DNA from: Trichodelitschia bisporula | Taxonomy: Eukaryota > Ascomycota > Dothideomycetes > Phaeotrichales > Phaeotrichaceae | Direction of reading: 5' to 3' | DNA length: 64,000 nt | Assembly (NCBI GenBank): GCA_010356995.1 | Contig: ML996691.1 | Coordinates: 1,426,830 to 1,490,829 of the forward strand | Shown: positions 44,709-54,349 of the stretch, piece after piece | Position numbering within the stretch: position 1 is the first letter of the stretch | How the letters are laid out: each line of letters begins with the position of its first letter | Position numbers and translations under genes: made by a program | Notes under the pieces: generated by a model | Told to the model about the DNA's origin: nothing | Seen by the model: only the letters and a program-made list of their open reading frames with translations | The model's database searches: none

Positions 44709-45737
44709 ATGACCAAGGGAGTTATTCTTGTCACTGGCGCGAACGGCTTTATCGCCGGTCATATCATCGACCAGTTCCTGGCCGCAGGCTATACCGTCCG
44801 CGGCACCGTACGCTCTCCCTCATCCGGCTCCAAGGTCCGGGAGCTCCACGCCAAATACGGCGACAAACTTGAAATCGCCATCGTTCCGGACCTCACCAAG
44901 GTCGAGAGCTACGAAAATGCGCTCCAGGACGTCGTCGGTATCATGCATACGGCCTCACCCGTTGATCTCTCCGCCAGTGACAACGAGAAAGAGCTTCTCA
45001 TCCCCGCCATCCAGGGCGTGACCGCCCTCCTCAAAGCTAGCAAGAAATGGGCCACCTCCCTCAAGCGCATCGTCTTCACCTCTTCCTTTGCCGCCAATAT
45101 CAATGTCCCCGAAGGATACCGCCCAGGCTACACCTACACCTCCGAAGACTGGAACCCCGTGACCTACGCCGAAGGCGCAACCGCCGATCCCGTCTCTGCC
45201 TACTGCGCCTCCAAGACACTCGCCGAGCAAGCCGCCTGGTCCTTTATCAAGGAAGAAAAGCCCAGCTTCGACCTCGTCTCCCTCAACCCGGCCTGGGTCT
45301 TCGGCCCCCACTTCGCGCCCACCACGCCCGCCCTCGACCTCAAGCACCTCAACGAGTCAACCCAGGCGCTGTGGAAGGTCGTCGACGCCGACACGGTCCC
45401 GCCCGTTGACTTTGCCGCCGCCGTCGACGTGCGCGACGTTGCTCGTGCCCACCTTCTTGCCTTCGAGACCCCGGCCGCAGGTGGCAACCGCTTCTTGCTC
45501 GCCGAGCATTTCTCCTACCAGCTGGCGGCCGACATCGCGCGAGAGCAGGTCCCCGAGCTGGCCGGCCGGGTACCGGTCATTGAGCAAGGCAAGGAGCAGA
45601 CCCCGGCGACGTACTACGCCGTCGACGGCAGCAAGCCAACTGAGATCCTGGGGCTCAAGTACAGGCCGATCACGGACACGATTCGCGATGCCTACGCGCA
45701 ATTGGCTGCGGTGGAGAAGGTTGCAGCTGCGGCTTAG
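44709..45737 (+). CDS. NAD(P)-dependent SDR reductase (DFR/GRE2-like)
   Basis: Single exon of 342 aa from the ATG at 44709. The frame continues upstream through the duplicated leader but with no ATG. Extended SDR family, close in plan to dihydroflavonol reductase and yeast Gre2 methylglyoxal reductase, acting in the cytosol. Evidence: N-terminal Rossmann motif VTGANGFIAGHI (residues 8-19), TVRSPSS and PDLTK cofactor contacts, MHTASPV, the catalytic Ser in FTSSFAA, and YCASK with Tyr165 and Lys169. VDVRDVARAHLLAF and NRFLLAEHFSY are typical of this subgroup. The substrate cannot be told from the sequence. Confidence 0.92.
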   Translation: MTKGVILVTGANGFIAGHIIDQFLAAGYTVRGTVRSPSSGSKVRELHAKYGDKLEIAIVPDLTKVESYENALQDVVGIMHTASPVDLSASDNEKELLIPAIQGVTALLKASKKWATSLKRIVFTSSFAANINVPEGYRPGYTYTSEDWNPVTYAEGATADPVSAYCASKTLAEQAAWSFIKEEKPSFDLVSLNPAWVFGPHFAPTTPALDLKHLNESTQALWKVVDADTVPPVDFAAAVDVRDVARAHLLAFETPAAGGNRFLLAEHFSYQLAADIAREQVPELAGRVPVIEQGKEQTPATYYAVDGSKPTEILGLKYRPITDTIRDAYAQLAAVEKVAAAA

Positions 45738-46310
45738 GGTGTGAGGACGGATACGGTGGGCAGATTAGTGCTGGGGAGGTAATCAACTGGACGCGAGGTA
45801 GACCGAATTCAAACCTTTCTCAATGAGATCTGCTACAATCGTGATTTGCGCATCGCGTGGGTCGAGTTCCGTGCCTGGACCTGAACGCTAATGTTCCGAT
45901 CTCCTTCCCGCGGGCCCGAAGGGCACTGGGAAAAATTGTGGCCTCCCTGTTGGGGAGTTTTGTGGGCTGACGGGGCCATGATCTTTCGAGCGGTTGAGCC
46001 GCGCAGCCCTAACCTGACGTTCTCCCGGGGAGAGCACGCGAGGGCCAGAGCCGCGGGAGAGGCCGGCTTGGCGGGATCGGATGAAGGCTGACGATAGGGC
46101 TGGAACAGAGGCGCAGGGCTAACGTGGGGGAGTAATATGCGGCAGATTGAAGCATGAGTTAGGCGAGATTGCCGCGCCAGAGCCCAGAGCGCTGCAATCA
46201 TGGTGAGAACAGAGGTCACGGCGCCATTAAATAGGTCCATCGCGCGGTAGCTCTAAACGGCGAGCATTCACTCCTTCAACTGCTTCGAGCGTTCAATCGT
46301 TACATTCGTC
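45738..46310. other. Intergenic, promoter of the alpha/beta hydrolase
   Basis: 573 bp. A 135-codon minus-strand ATG frame (45833-46240) lies here but has no recognisable features and occupies the expected promoter, so it is not called. Confidence 0.35.
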
Positions 46311-47516
46311 ATGAAGTACCAGATCATCGCAGCGGCGCTGTTCGCGCAGGCCGTCCTGGCTGTGCCGCAGATGCCCACCAAGGGCACAGGCGCGCCTAAG
46401 GGTACGTCCTCGCCGAAGGGCACCACGTCGAAAGGCACCACACCAAAGGGCAAGGGTGGCGCGGGCGGCCTCGGCGGTCTCCTATCCCTCCTCGGTGGCG
46501 GCAGCTCCGGGCCCGGTGGCCTCGCAGGCATCGCAGCGTCGTTCGGCCTCGACCCCAACTCCGAGGTCTCAGACATGGTATGTCAGACCTTCAACGGCAA
46601 CAGTACGCTCGGTAACATGCTCGGGAGCATCTTCGGCAGCCCGATCGGGAAAGAGCCAGGGGAAGAATGCGTCAAGGACACGAGCGGCGGGTCCGGGCCG
46701 TACAAGGCCGCCTACTTCGGCGAGCCGTCGCTGGAAAACCACACTATCTATGCGCCTAAGACGCCGCCGCCGCCGGGCGTCAAGTTGCCGGTTATTGTCT
46801 GGAGCAATGGGTTCTGCATGAGTGCTGGGACTATGTTTGCGAATTTCCTGAATGAGATTGCGAGCCATGGGTTCTTCATCGTTTCCAATGGCGCGGCCAA
46901 GGGCGGCCTCGGCGGCGGCATGACGACCTACAAGGAGCTGATCAAGGCGATGGATTGGGTGACGACGAACCCGGCGGTGAAGAAGTACGGCGACATCGAC
47001 ATCCACAACATTGCTGTTTCTGGCCAGTCATGCGGTGGTATGGAGGCGGTAAGTTGACCTGCTGGCGTCGCGATCCTATCTGACAAATCAGTACCAAGCC
47101 AGCCCTGACCCTCGCGTCAACTTGACGGTCCTTTTCAACAGCGGAAACTTTGCCGGGTCCACGCCGGGGGCTATGGCGAAGCAAACCAAGCCGGTTGCAT
47201 GGTTCCTCGGTGGGCCAAATGATATGGCACAGAAGAATGTAAGTGCCCCGAGCATACCGATCTGCATTGGCTGATTTTCCAGGGTGATGCCGACTACAAG
47301 AACCTCGGCGCCGTACCGGCACTCAAGGGCAGCATCGACGTCGGCCATATTGGCACCTACTACCAGAAGGGTGGGGGCAAGATCGGCAGGGCCGCGGTGG
47401 CCTATTTCAGCTGGAAGCAGAAGGGCGAGACCAAGTACAAGGCCGAGTTCTGCGGCACCGGCGGGGAGCTGACCAAGGTGGGCTGGAAGTTCGAAGCGAA
47501 GAACGGCATGTGCTAG
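46311..47516 (+). CDS. Secreted alpha/beta hydrolase
   Basis: Three exons, 46311-47048, 47092-47238 and 47283-47516, with introns of 43 and 44 nt (phase 0), give 372 aa. Signal peptide residues 1-17 (MKYQIIAAALFAQAVLA). A low-complexity linker of Lys-Gly-Thr repeats (residues 22-46) and a Gly-rich tract follow, then the hydrolase domain: LPVIVWSNGFCMSAG, GFFIVSNGAAKGG, and the nucleophile elbow VSGQSCGGMEA with Ser240. The C-terminal half includes PVAWFLGGPNDMAQ and IGTY, where the catalytic Asp and His would lie; a His is present in DVGHIGTYY. The fold resembles fungal dienelactone-hydrolase/polyester-hydrolase-like enzymes. Substrate unknown. It is convergent with the carboxyltransferase gene, only 25 bp away. 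Confidence 0.82.
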
Positions 47517-47541
47517 ATGCACATTTGATAGCTATATAGTG

Positions 47542-49457
47542 TCAATAAAACATTGGTGATATCTTCCCCGCAGACCGCTCCATAATGCGTTCCGGTAGAA
47601 GCACCTCGTACACGTGCTTGACCCAGGTAGCGAGCAGGTGGCGTGTCTCTACCGGGTCGATGATTTCCTCGACGCCGAAATTGTTGGCCGTGCGGACCGG
47701 ATTCATCAGCCGTCGGTACTCTTCGTCAAGCTCCCGGTAGCGCTCTTTGCGCTTCTCGAGACCTTCCTTGCGCTCAATTTCCTTGAGTTCAAACGAGTGT
47801 CCCACATCGATGCCGCCAGCAAGAGGTAGGCTACCCCACTCGCCGCTGGGCCAGGCGACGCAGAATCGCGGTTCACGGCAGCTGATCATGATGCCGCCAG
47901 CGACACCGTACGAGCGACGCGTGACGACGGAGAAGACAGGCATCGTGGTTGCGTGATACGTCGTTGCGAGCGAAATGCCGTGCCGCATGGTGGCCGTGCG
48001 CTCGGCCACGGTGCCGATAGCGTACCCGGGGATGTCGATGAATTGCACCAAGGGAATATTGAACACATCGAGGAACTTAAGATGACGGGTGAGCTTCTGC
48101 GAGCCGAGGGCGTCAATCGCGCCGGCGTTGACTAATAATCAGTGAGATGAAAGGGGTGTAAAGAAAAGCCTTACCTTCACAGTCGAGTGTAATTATGCCC
48201 ACAGGGCGCCCGCCAATCCGGGCGAGCCCGCAGATGGCAGTCGTACCCCAGTACCTGCCAATCTCAAACCAAGATCCAGTGTCGACGATGGTGGTAATGA
48301 CTTTACGTGCATCATACATGCGCTCGCGCTTGCGCGGGATGATGGTCCGCAGCTCAGGGTTGACGCGGTCGATAGGATCGTCGCAAGCAATCACAGGCGG
48401 AAGTTGTAGACCATAATTTGGCAAATAGCTTAGGACAGTACGCATCTGTTCGAAGCATTCCTCTTCGGACGCCGCGAGATTGTCGATGGTTCCGTTTGTG
48501 CAGTGCATGTTGGGGCCGCCCAGGTCCGTGAAGCTGAGGCCTTCCTCGAATGTGGCATCTGATTCTCAGCAAAGTTCGGTGTGGGTACGAGACCTTACTT
48601 GCGACGACACTGGGACCCGCATTAAACAAGCTCCCAACGTCTGCAGCCATGACGGAGAAGTGGCAGGAGACCACGCGGGCGGCTCCCAGTCCGATAGCCG
48701 GTCCCAGTACGGCGCCCAAGTTCGGGATGCCCATGTTGAGCTGCTTGACCACAACGTTGAACGTGCGAACTGTTGGAAGATACGACCAACCGGCGGTGCG
48801 GATTGTAGTGACGGAGCCGCCGCCAGACGAGCCATCCACGAGCTTCACCACGGGCAGCTTGAGGGCCACCGCAAGCTCCTCGATGTACATCTACTCAGTC
48901 AGTGGCGCTTTCATATGTCCGAGATCGAACACACCGTCTTCGCCATGAGAGCACCATCCGCATGTCCCGCTCGAATGGAATAGTCGTCAGCTGTAAAGAG
49001 AATTGTCCGACCACGCAGCTTGCCGAAGCCTTGAACATTGTTTGAGGGAATGTCTGGGCGGATGAGCGAAAGGGCGCCACAACTGGATAGCAACGAACTC
49101 ACACTCAATGGGCTCCTCGCGCGCATCGCCCACCTTTTTCCACTTGACCGTGCCGCTTACGGAGCCGACCTCCCGAAAGGAGCCTTTGTCCAGCAGTGCG
49201 TCGATGCGTTCACGCACCCAAAGCTTGCCCGCCTTCTTCTGCCGCACATAACCCCTGTTGTTCAAGTCTGGCGTGACCGCAATCTTCTGGAGTGTCGCGA
49301 TCTGGCCTAGGATGTCCGAGTAGTCGGCGGGAAGTTCGGCTTTGTCGTCCTTTCGTCGTCGGCGCTTGGGGGATGAAGGGGAGACATGTTGTTGAACTTG
49401 CGCGAGGCGATCTTTGGCTTTGGAGCTGCTGGAGCTGGAGTCACCACCGTCGCCCAT
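47542..49457 (-). CDS. Acyl-CoA carboxylase, carboxyltransferase (beta) subunit
   Basis: Five exons: 49457-49103, 49053-48935, 48890-48599, 48558-48175 and 48131-47542, with introns of 40-49 nt, give 579 aa. Member of the PCCB/MCCB carboxyltransferase family, which moves the carboxyl group from biotin to an acyl-CoA. Evidence: GKLWVRERIDALLDKGSF (N-terminal family motif), ADDYSIRAGHADGALMAKT, VKLVDGSSGGGSV (oxyanion region), GIPNLGAVLGPAIGLGAARV, FTDLGGPNMHCTNGTIDNLA, and C-terminal VQFIDIPGYAIGTVAERTATMRHG and YGVAGGIMISCREPRF. It differs from typical MCC beta in these motifs, so the substrate may differ. The N-terminus is Ser-rich, not an amphipathic mitochondrial presequence; it contains RLAQVQQHV at residues 17-25, which resembles a PTS2, followed by a basic PKRRRRK. 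Partner: the divergent biotin subunit gene. Confidence 0.9.
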
Positions 49458-49777
49458 GGTCGCGTCGGCACCTACGGTAATGGAGAAGTGCGAGGGAGTG
49501 TATAGAGAGTATAAACTGGGATGGACGTACGCCGATCAATGAGCCTAATGTCTACATGGCATTTATGCGGAGGTGACATGGGGAGGTGGTGGACGCGGAG
49601 AAAGGTCCAGGGGACCTCGGCTGCCGTGCCTTGACCCCACGTTCTTCTCGTAGTTCCTCTAATGCATCACCGAGACCGACGACGCGTGCCGACACCATGT
49701 CTTTTGGATCTCCTGCACGAACATCTCGTGCGTACATATTGAAACCAGACTGATAGTTTTCGTCCAACCTCCCGGCC
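49458..49777. promoter_or_regulatory. Bidirectional promoter of the carboxylase subunit genes
   Basis: 320 bp between the start codons of the two subunit genes, transcribed away from each other, which would keep their expression balanced. No TATA box is evident. Confidence 0.55.
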
Positions 49778-51848
49778 ATGTCTCCGCTCACCTCGCGCCC
49801 GTCCCCGCGCCCCATCCGCCGTCTCCTCGTCGCCAACCGGTACGGCCCGCCCCACTTGGAGCTCTTGAGCTAACTAACCGCACCACTAGCGGAGAAATCG
49901 CGACTCGCATTCTGAATTCCGCACGGGAGCTGGACATTGAGACCTTCGCCGTTTACACCGCTGATGACACAACACACACCCACGGCGCGGCCCACAGCGT
50001 CAAGCTTTCATCTCCATCGTCGTACTTGGACATTGCGGAGTTGGTGTCGGTGGCCAAGGAACACGCCGTTGATGCGGTCCATCCGGGTTATGGCTTCCTA
50101 TCGGAGTCGACCGAGTTTGCGCTGAAGATGTGGGAGGCCGGCGTGGCAGTGGTCGGCCCAGGCTGGGATATTCTCGCGCAGACGGGAGACAAGTTGCAGG
50201 CTAAGAAGCTTGCGGAGCAGGGTACGAGCTATGGATGCACTCTCACTGCGGGTTTGCTAATTTTTCAGCTGGCGTGCCGGTCCTCGCAGCTCTCGAGAGC
50301 CCGACGAACAACATTGGCGATCTGCGGGCCTTCGCGACGCACGCCGGTTATCCCATCATGGTCAAGGCGGTAGATGGAGGTGGTGGTCGTGGGATACGAC
50401 TGGTCCGGTCGGAGGAGGAGCTGGAAGCGGCAGCTAAGCGGGCGATTGAGGAGAGCCCGTCGCGCCAGGTCTTTGCGGAGAAGGCGGCCGTAGATGGGTA
50501 TCTTCATGTTGAGGTACAAATCGTCGGTGATGGCCGAAACGTGGAGCACCTGTGGGAGCGGCAGTGTAGCATCCAGCGGCGGTACCAAAAGGTGGTCGAG
50601 ATTGCGCCATGCATAACGCCAAAGAGGGCCTTCGTTGAGAACATCATACAGTCTGCGGTGCGGATGGCGAAGAGGGTGGGTCACTCGGTGTCGCTGCGAT
50701 TATGGCTAACGTTACAGGTCAAATACTTTTCCCTCGGTACCTTTGAGTTTCTCGCAAACCCAACAACTGAAGAGTTTTACTTTCTCGAGGTGAATCCCCG
50801 CCTGCAGGTGGAGCACACTATCACGGAAAGCATCTCGAGTGTAGACTTGGTGCGGGCCCAGCTGCTCCTCGCTCAAGGCGCGACCCTTGAAGAGGCCGGA
50901 ATTCGTCGCAACACGGCCAAACCCTTGCTCTTCTCCTGCCAGCTCCGCATTACAGCCGAAAACGCGAGTGACTGGTCGCTCAGCATCGGTCGAATCCAAA
51001 GCTTCCAGCTTCCATCTGGGAACGGCATCCGCGTCGACACGAATCTGCTCAACGGTCACGCTTCCGTGGTTAGCTCGGACTTCGACAGCTTGCTGGCCAA
51101 GGTCATTGTCACCGCACCGAGTTGGCCCGAAGTGGTGCGCAAGTGTCAGCGCGCCCTGCAGGACACGCACATATCAGGGGTTAAGACCAACTTGAACATT
51201 CTCCGTGGCATTGTTGCGCATCCAGACTTTGTGGCAGGAGACTGCGATACACGCTGGCTGGAGACAAACCATGCCGCCCTGCTGGCAGCGGGAGATAAGC
51301 TAACGGCAGCGGTCCCAGCACTCGCAGTGTCACAGAGCGTGGGACTATCGGCCTCGGCCGCTGCAGCGCCCATATTCCGCCCTGGCGATGCCTGGACCTT
51401 ATCGCTTTCGGCACCGGGCAAGGAACCGCGCACGGCCCACTTGCAGTTGGCACGTCTGCTGCGAAATGAGTTCCCTGCAGCGCTGTCCGCCAACTTCCTC
51501 TACTCCACTGCCACTGAACAAACCGTGCCTCTGACGGTTTCGCTTGCGAGCACGTCTGCATCGGCTGGCGCCGCAACATCGACGCACCGGCGCGGTGACC
51601 CGGCAAACCCGAAACAAGTGGTCATTCCATTCCCCGGAAAGCTGGTGGAGGTGTTGGTGGATGTGGGGGATGTGGTAAAGGAGGGTGATGTCATCTGCGT
51701 GGTGCAGCAGATGAAAATGGAGCTGGAGGTGCGGGCCGGGCGCTCAGGGAAGGTGACCTGGCTGCTGGAGGCGGAGGACGGGGAAGACGTGGGCGAGGGT
51801 GTGCTGGCAGCAGAACTCGACGTTGATGGGAGGGAAGCCAAACTGTAG
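49778..51848 (+). CDS. Acyl-CoA carboxylase, biotin carboxylase/BCCP (alpha) subunit
   Basis: Four exons: 49778-49839, 49890-50221, 50269-50675 and 50718-51848, with introns of 50, 47 and 42 nt, give 643 aa. It carboxylates its own biotin using ATP and bicarbonate and serves the divergent carboxyltransferase. Domains: biotin carboxylase N-domain (LLVANRGEIATRI, HPGYGFLSES), ATP-grasp (VKAVDGGGGRGIRLV, QRRYQKVVEIAP, FLEVNPRLQVEHTITES), BC C-domain, a linker, and a C-terminal biotinyl domain with QQMKMELEV, biotin Lys near residue 600. The usual AMKM is QMKM here. The protein ends GREAKL: the last three residues A-K-L are a canonical peroxisomal PTS1. The 16-residue N-terminal extension is Arg/Pro/Ser-rich and short. 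The last intron is 42 nt, in frame and stop-free. Confidence 0.92.
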
Positions 51849-51926
51849 AGTGGGTCCACAGGTCCCGCTTAAATTAGACTATGGATAGACGATATCTCCA
51901 GCGCTATCAGACCGCCTATATAAAAA

Positions 51927-53248
51927 TCACTCGATTTCACCGAGAAGGTCATGGTCGCCTTGCCCCTGCGCCTTGTCCTGCGCCTCGTCTGCGACTTGTT
52001 CCGCTTGCATCCACGTAGCGGCCCTGAGAGCCTCAGTCTGGATTTCCCATATGGGCTTTGCCATTTCCAGCAAGGTGTCTCCAAACTCTGCGACAGCCTG
52101 GTTGACGGCGTCCTTTGAGCTGTCAAACACTGCTGTAGACATGCCGAGTTCCGGAAACGTGCATGCCATCCACGCACGTCGCAGCTTTTCGACCATCCCC
52201 TTGGCCTCGGCCGAGTCAGGTCGCAAGTTTTTGGCGACGAGATAGAAGGAACTACTCTCTCTATGTGCGCACGTCGGCTTGAACAGCTGCAGGTCGGAAA
52301 ATTTCGCAAAGCCCGCCAACAACGCAAACACGTTCCACTGGTACGCCCGGTGCATGAGTGCGATGATGGTCCCTCCGATGTGAACGCGCTGCAGCGCGAT
52401 GGCCATCTGCGAGCACATCAGGCGGGTGGACTCGCAGCTCTCACGATACTCGGCGCGGCCATGGGTCCTCAGCACCTGTCCGTCGCACAGCACCAAATGG
52501 TAGTTTGTCGGCGCGGCAAACGGCCACGGGCATAGTAGCTCGTCATTGTCCGGATGAACGCGGGCAGCCTCTATAGCTTCCGGCACGTTTGCCATCCCTA
52601 GTTCGTAGCCCAGAAGAGTCACATCGCGGAACGAAACTTGGACTCGCGAATCCCGGCGATCGTACGGAACATGTATAGCGTATCCACCTTTCTCCCGGCC
52701 CAGAGTAACGGCATTTGCCAGCATTAAAAGATATTTCTTAAGGGCGTAGGCGAGATAGCCGCCAGGAGCCATACAGAGGTCCAGCACGTCCGGACGCCGG
52801 TTGCTGAGCTCGAAGGCACCTGTAGCCTGGTTGAGTTCCTCTGCAATGTTCTGCATCGTCAAAAATATGCTCCGTTGCGTAGTGAAACCGGCTTTGTCAA
52901 CTTTGGCGCGCTTTTCGGCGTAGTGCTTGTCGCCAGTGGGGCAGTTGCTCCCCTTGGCTTGTAAGCGGTTGACCATGACGAAAACGGCTAACTAACCTTG
53001 GCCATCCATGCCATCAACTGCTCGAACTCCGAGGCTTTGTGGAGGAAAAGCTGCAACGCATCGTCTGGAGTATCCAACGAGATCATGTCGTATGAAGAGT
53101 CCTCGGGGACGACAGGTGTATCAGTTAGGGTCGTAGCTTGTAGCGCCTTGGTCAGATTGTCCACCCAGCCATCACCGGGCTGGAACTTCTCGTTTCCGAG
53201 TCGCTTTTCGAGCGAGGTTGGACTAATGTTCGTGTGGTTCGGCTCCAT
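51927..53248 (-). CDS. FtsJ-like SAM-dependent methyltransferase
   Basis: Two exons, 53248-52997 and 52952-51927, with a 44-nt intron (GTTAGT...CCAAG), give 425 aa. The acceptor could also lie about 6 nt upstream with another donor. The SAM-binding motif I, VLDLCMAPGGYLAYALKK, lies near residue 140 and is of the RrmJ/FtsJ type (Asp-x-x-x-x-Pro-Gly-Gly). Further on, YHLVLCDGQVL resembles the catalytic Asp strand, GGTIIALMHR the strand before the helix, and FKPTCAHRESSSFYLVAKNL the end of the fold where the catalytic Lys/Glu normally sit. The long N-terminal segment (residues 1-80) is acidic and specific to this fungal group. An RNA 2'-O-methyltransferase activity is inferred. The 3' end is 78 bp from the biotin carboxylase gene, which runs towards it. 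Confidence 0.78.
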
Positions 53249-54349
53249 GGTGACTGCTCGGGATGCCGGGGGTAGCAGAAGTCGGGGAACAGGTTGCAAA
53301 CGCTGCGGTGGGCGGCGGAGGCGCAGGATGCTGAAGACGAGTGGATATCAAAGACTCTGAAATGGCGGGGAGATCAGCGAGAGCAAGGAGTGCAATGGAG
53401 AGTAATGCTGCTCCGGTGCAAAAACGTGGGATACAGTTCAGGTTCGTGACGGCGGAGTGGACAATTACTACACTCAAAGACATGGACCATCGCGCCTTCC
53501 GTGGGAATTCGTCATGCCGGCCGTAATCGATGACTGCGTTGGAAGGTGCGGGTTGTTTGCTGGCGAAGTTCGCGCCTTCCCGATGAAGCCATTCGGTCGG
53601 CAAGTGCGAGTTGTTCGGGGGCAACCATCGTGGCATCGAGGGTTCCCGAAGGAGGCATTTCCGTCTGGTGACGAGAGGGTTGTCGATATCGGAGATTAAG
53701 GATTCATGGGAGCCAAAGAATGAAGGAGGAAAGGTTCTTGGAGCTGTCAGCTGTGGATCAAAAGATGAAGTCAAGAGTTTGAGCTTCTATGGCAACTGCT
53801 GCAATAGCTTACGACTCCCAGCAACGAAAGAGCCCATACTAGTTCTAGTTCTAGTTGATATCAACCCGAATCTCATGGGCTGAGGACCAGGGCCATGAAT
53901 GAGGCTCCTCCCTTCGATACCAGAAATACAGGAGTTGGGCGCAACAAGAACATGACCGTGGCCATCTGGTGCTTCGTTAGACGCGTTGTTGTCAGAACAC
54001 AACACTACGTCATGTGTTTTACGCCATTATGGAACAAAACACCGACAAATGCCGGCGCCGTGATGGATCGCCAAGCCGGCACCAGGAACGCCTCCACGCC
54101 AAACATCCTAGCTCTACCCCGCCAACCGGCTGCCGTCCCATTCTCGAGTTCCAATTGGCTCGAGCTTCCAGTTCACAAATGCGGGGTAACGAACAAATGC
54201 ATTAGCGAGGAAATCGATGCCCGGAGTGCCGGTATTTATGGAGGGTGAGGGGTCAATGAAATGCTTCCGCTTGAGCCTTGCCCCTTGGTCGTCGCCGAAT
54301 TGACGTCAATTTCTCCCTTCATCAGGATTTAATCTCATCGGTCGCAATC
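53249..54349. other. Intergenic, divergent promoters
   Basis: 1.1 kb between the methyltransferase and the acyl-CoA ligase. Only short frames without features; a small ACTAGTTCTAGTTCTAGTTG simple repeat near 53837. Confidence 0.4.

Noticed and set aside
45833-46240. 135-codon minus-strand ATG frame between the SDR and hydrolase genes
   Set aside because: No features, and it occupies the expected promoter of the hydrolase gene.
53223-53774. 183-codon minus-strand frame overlapping the start of the FtsJ-like gene
   Set aside because: Different frame from the supported first exon, no motif, sits in the upstream region.
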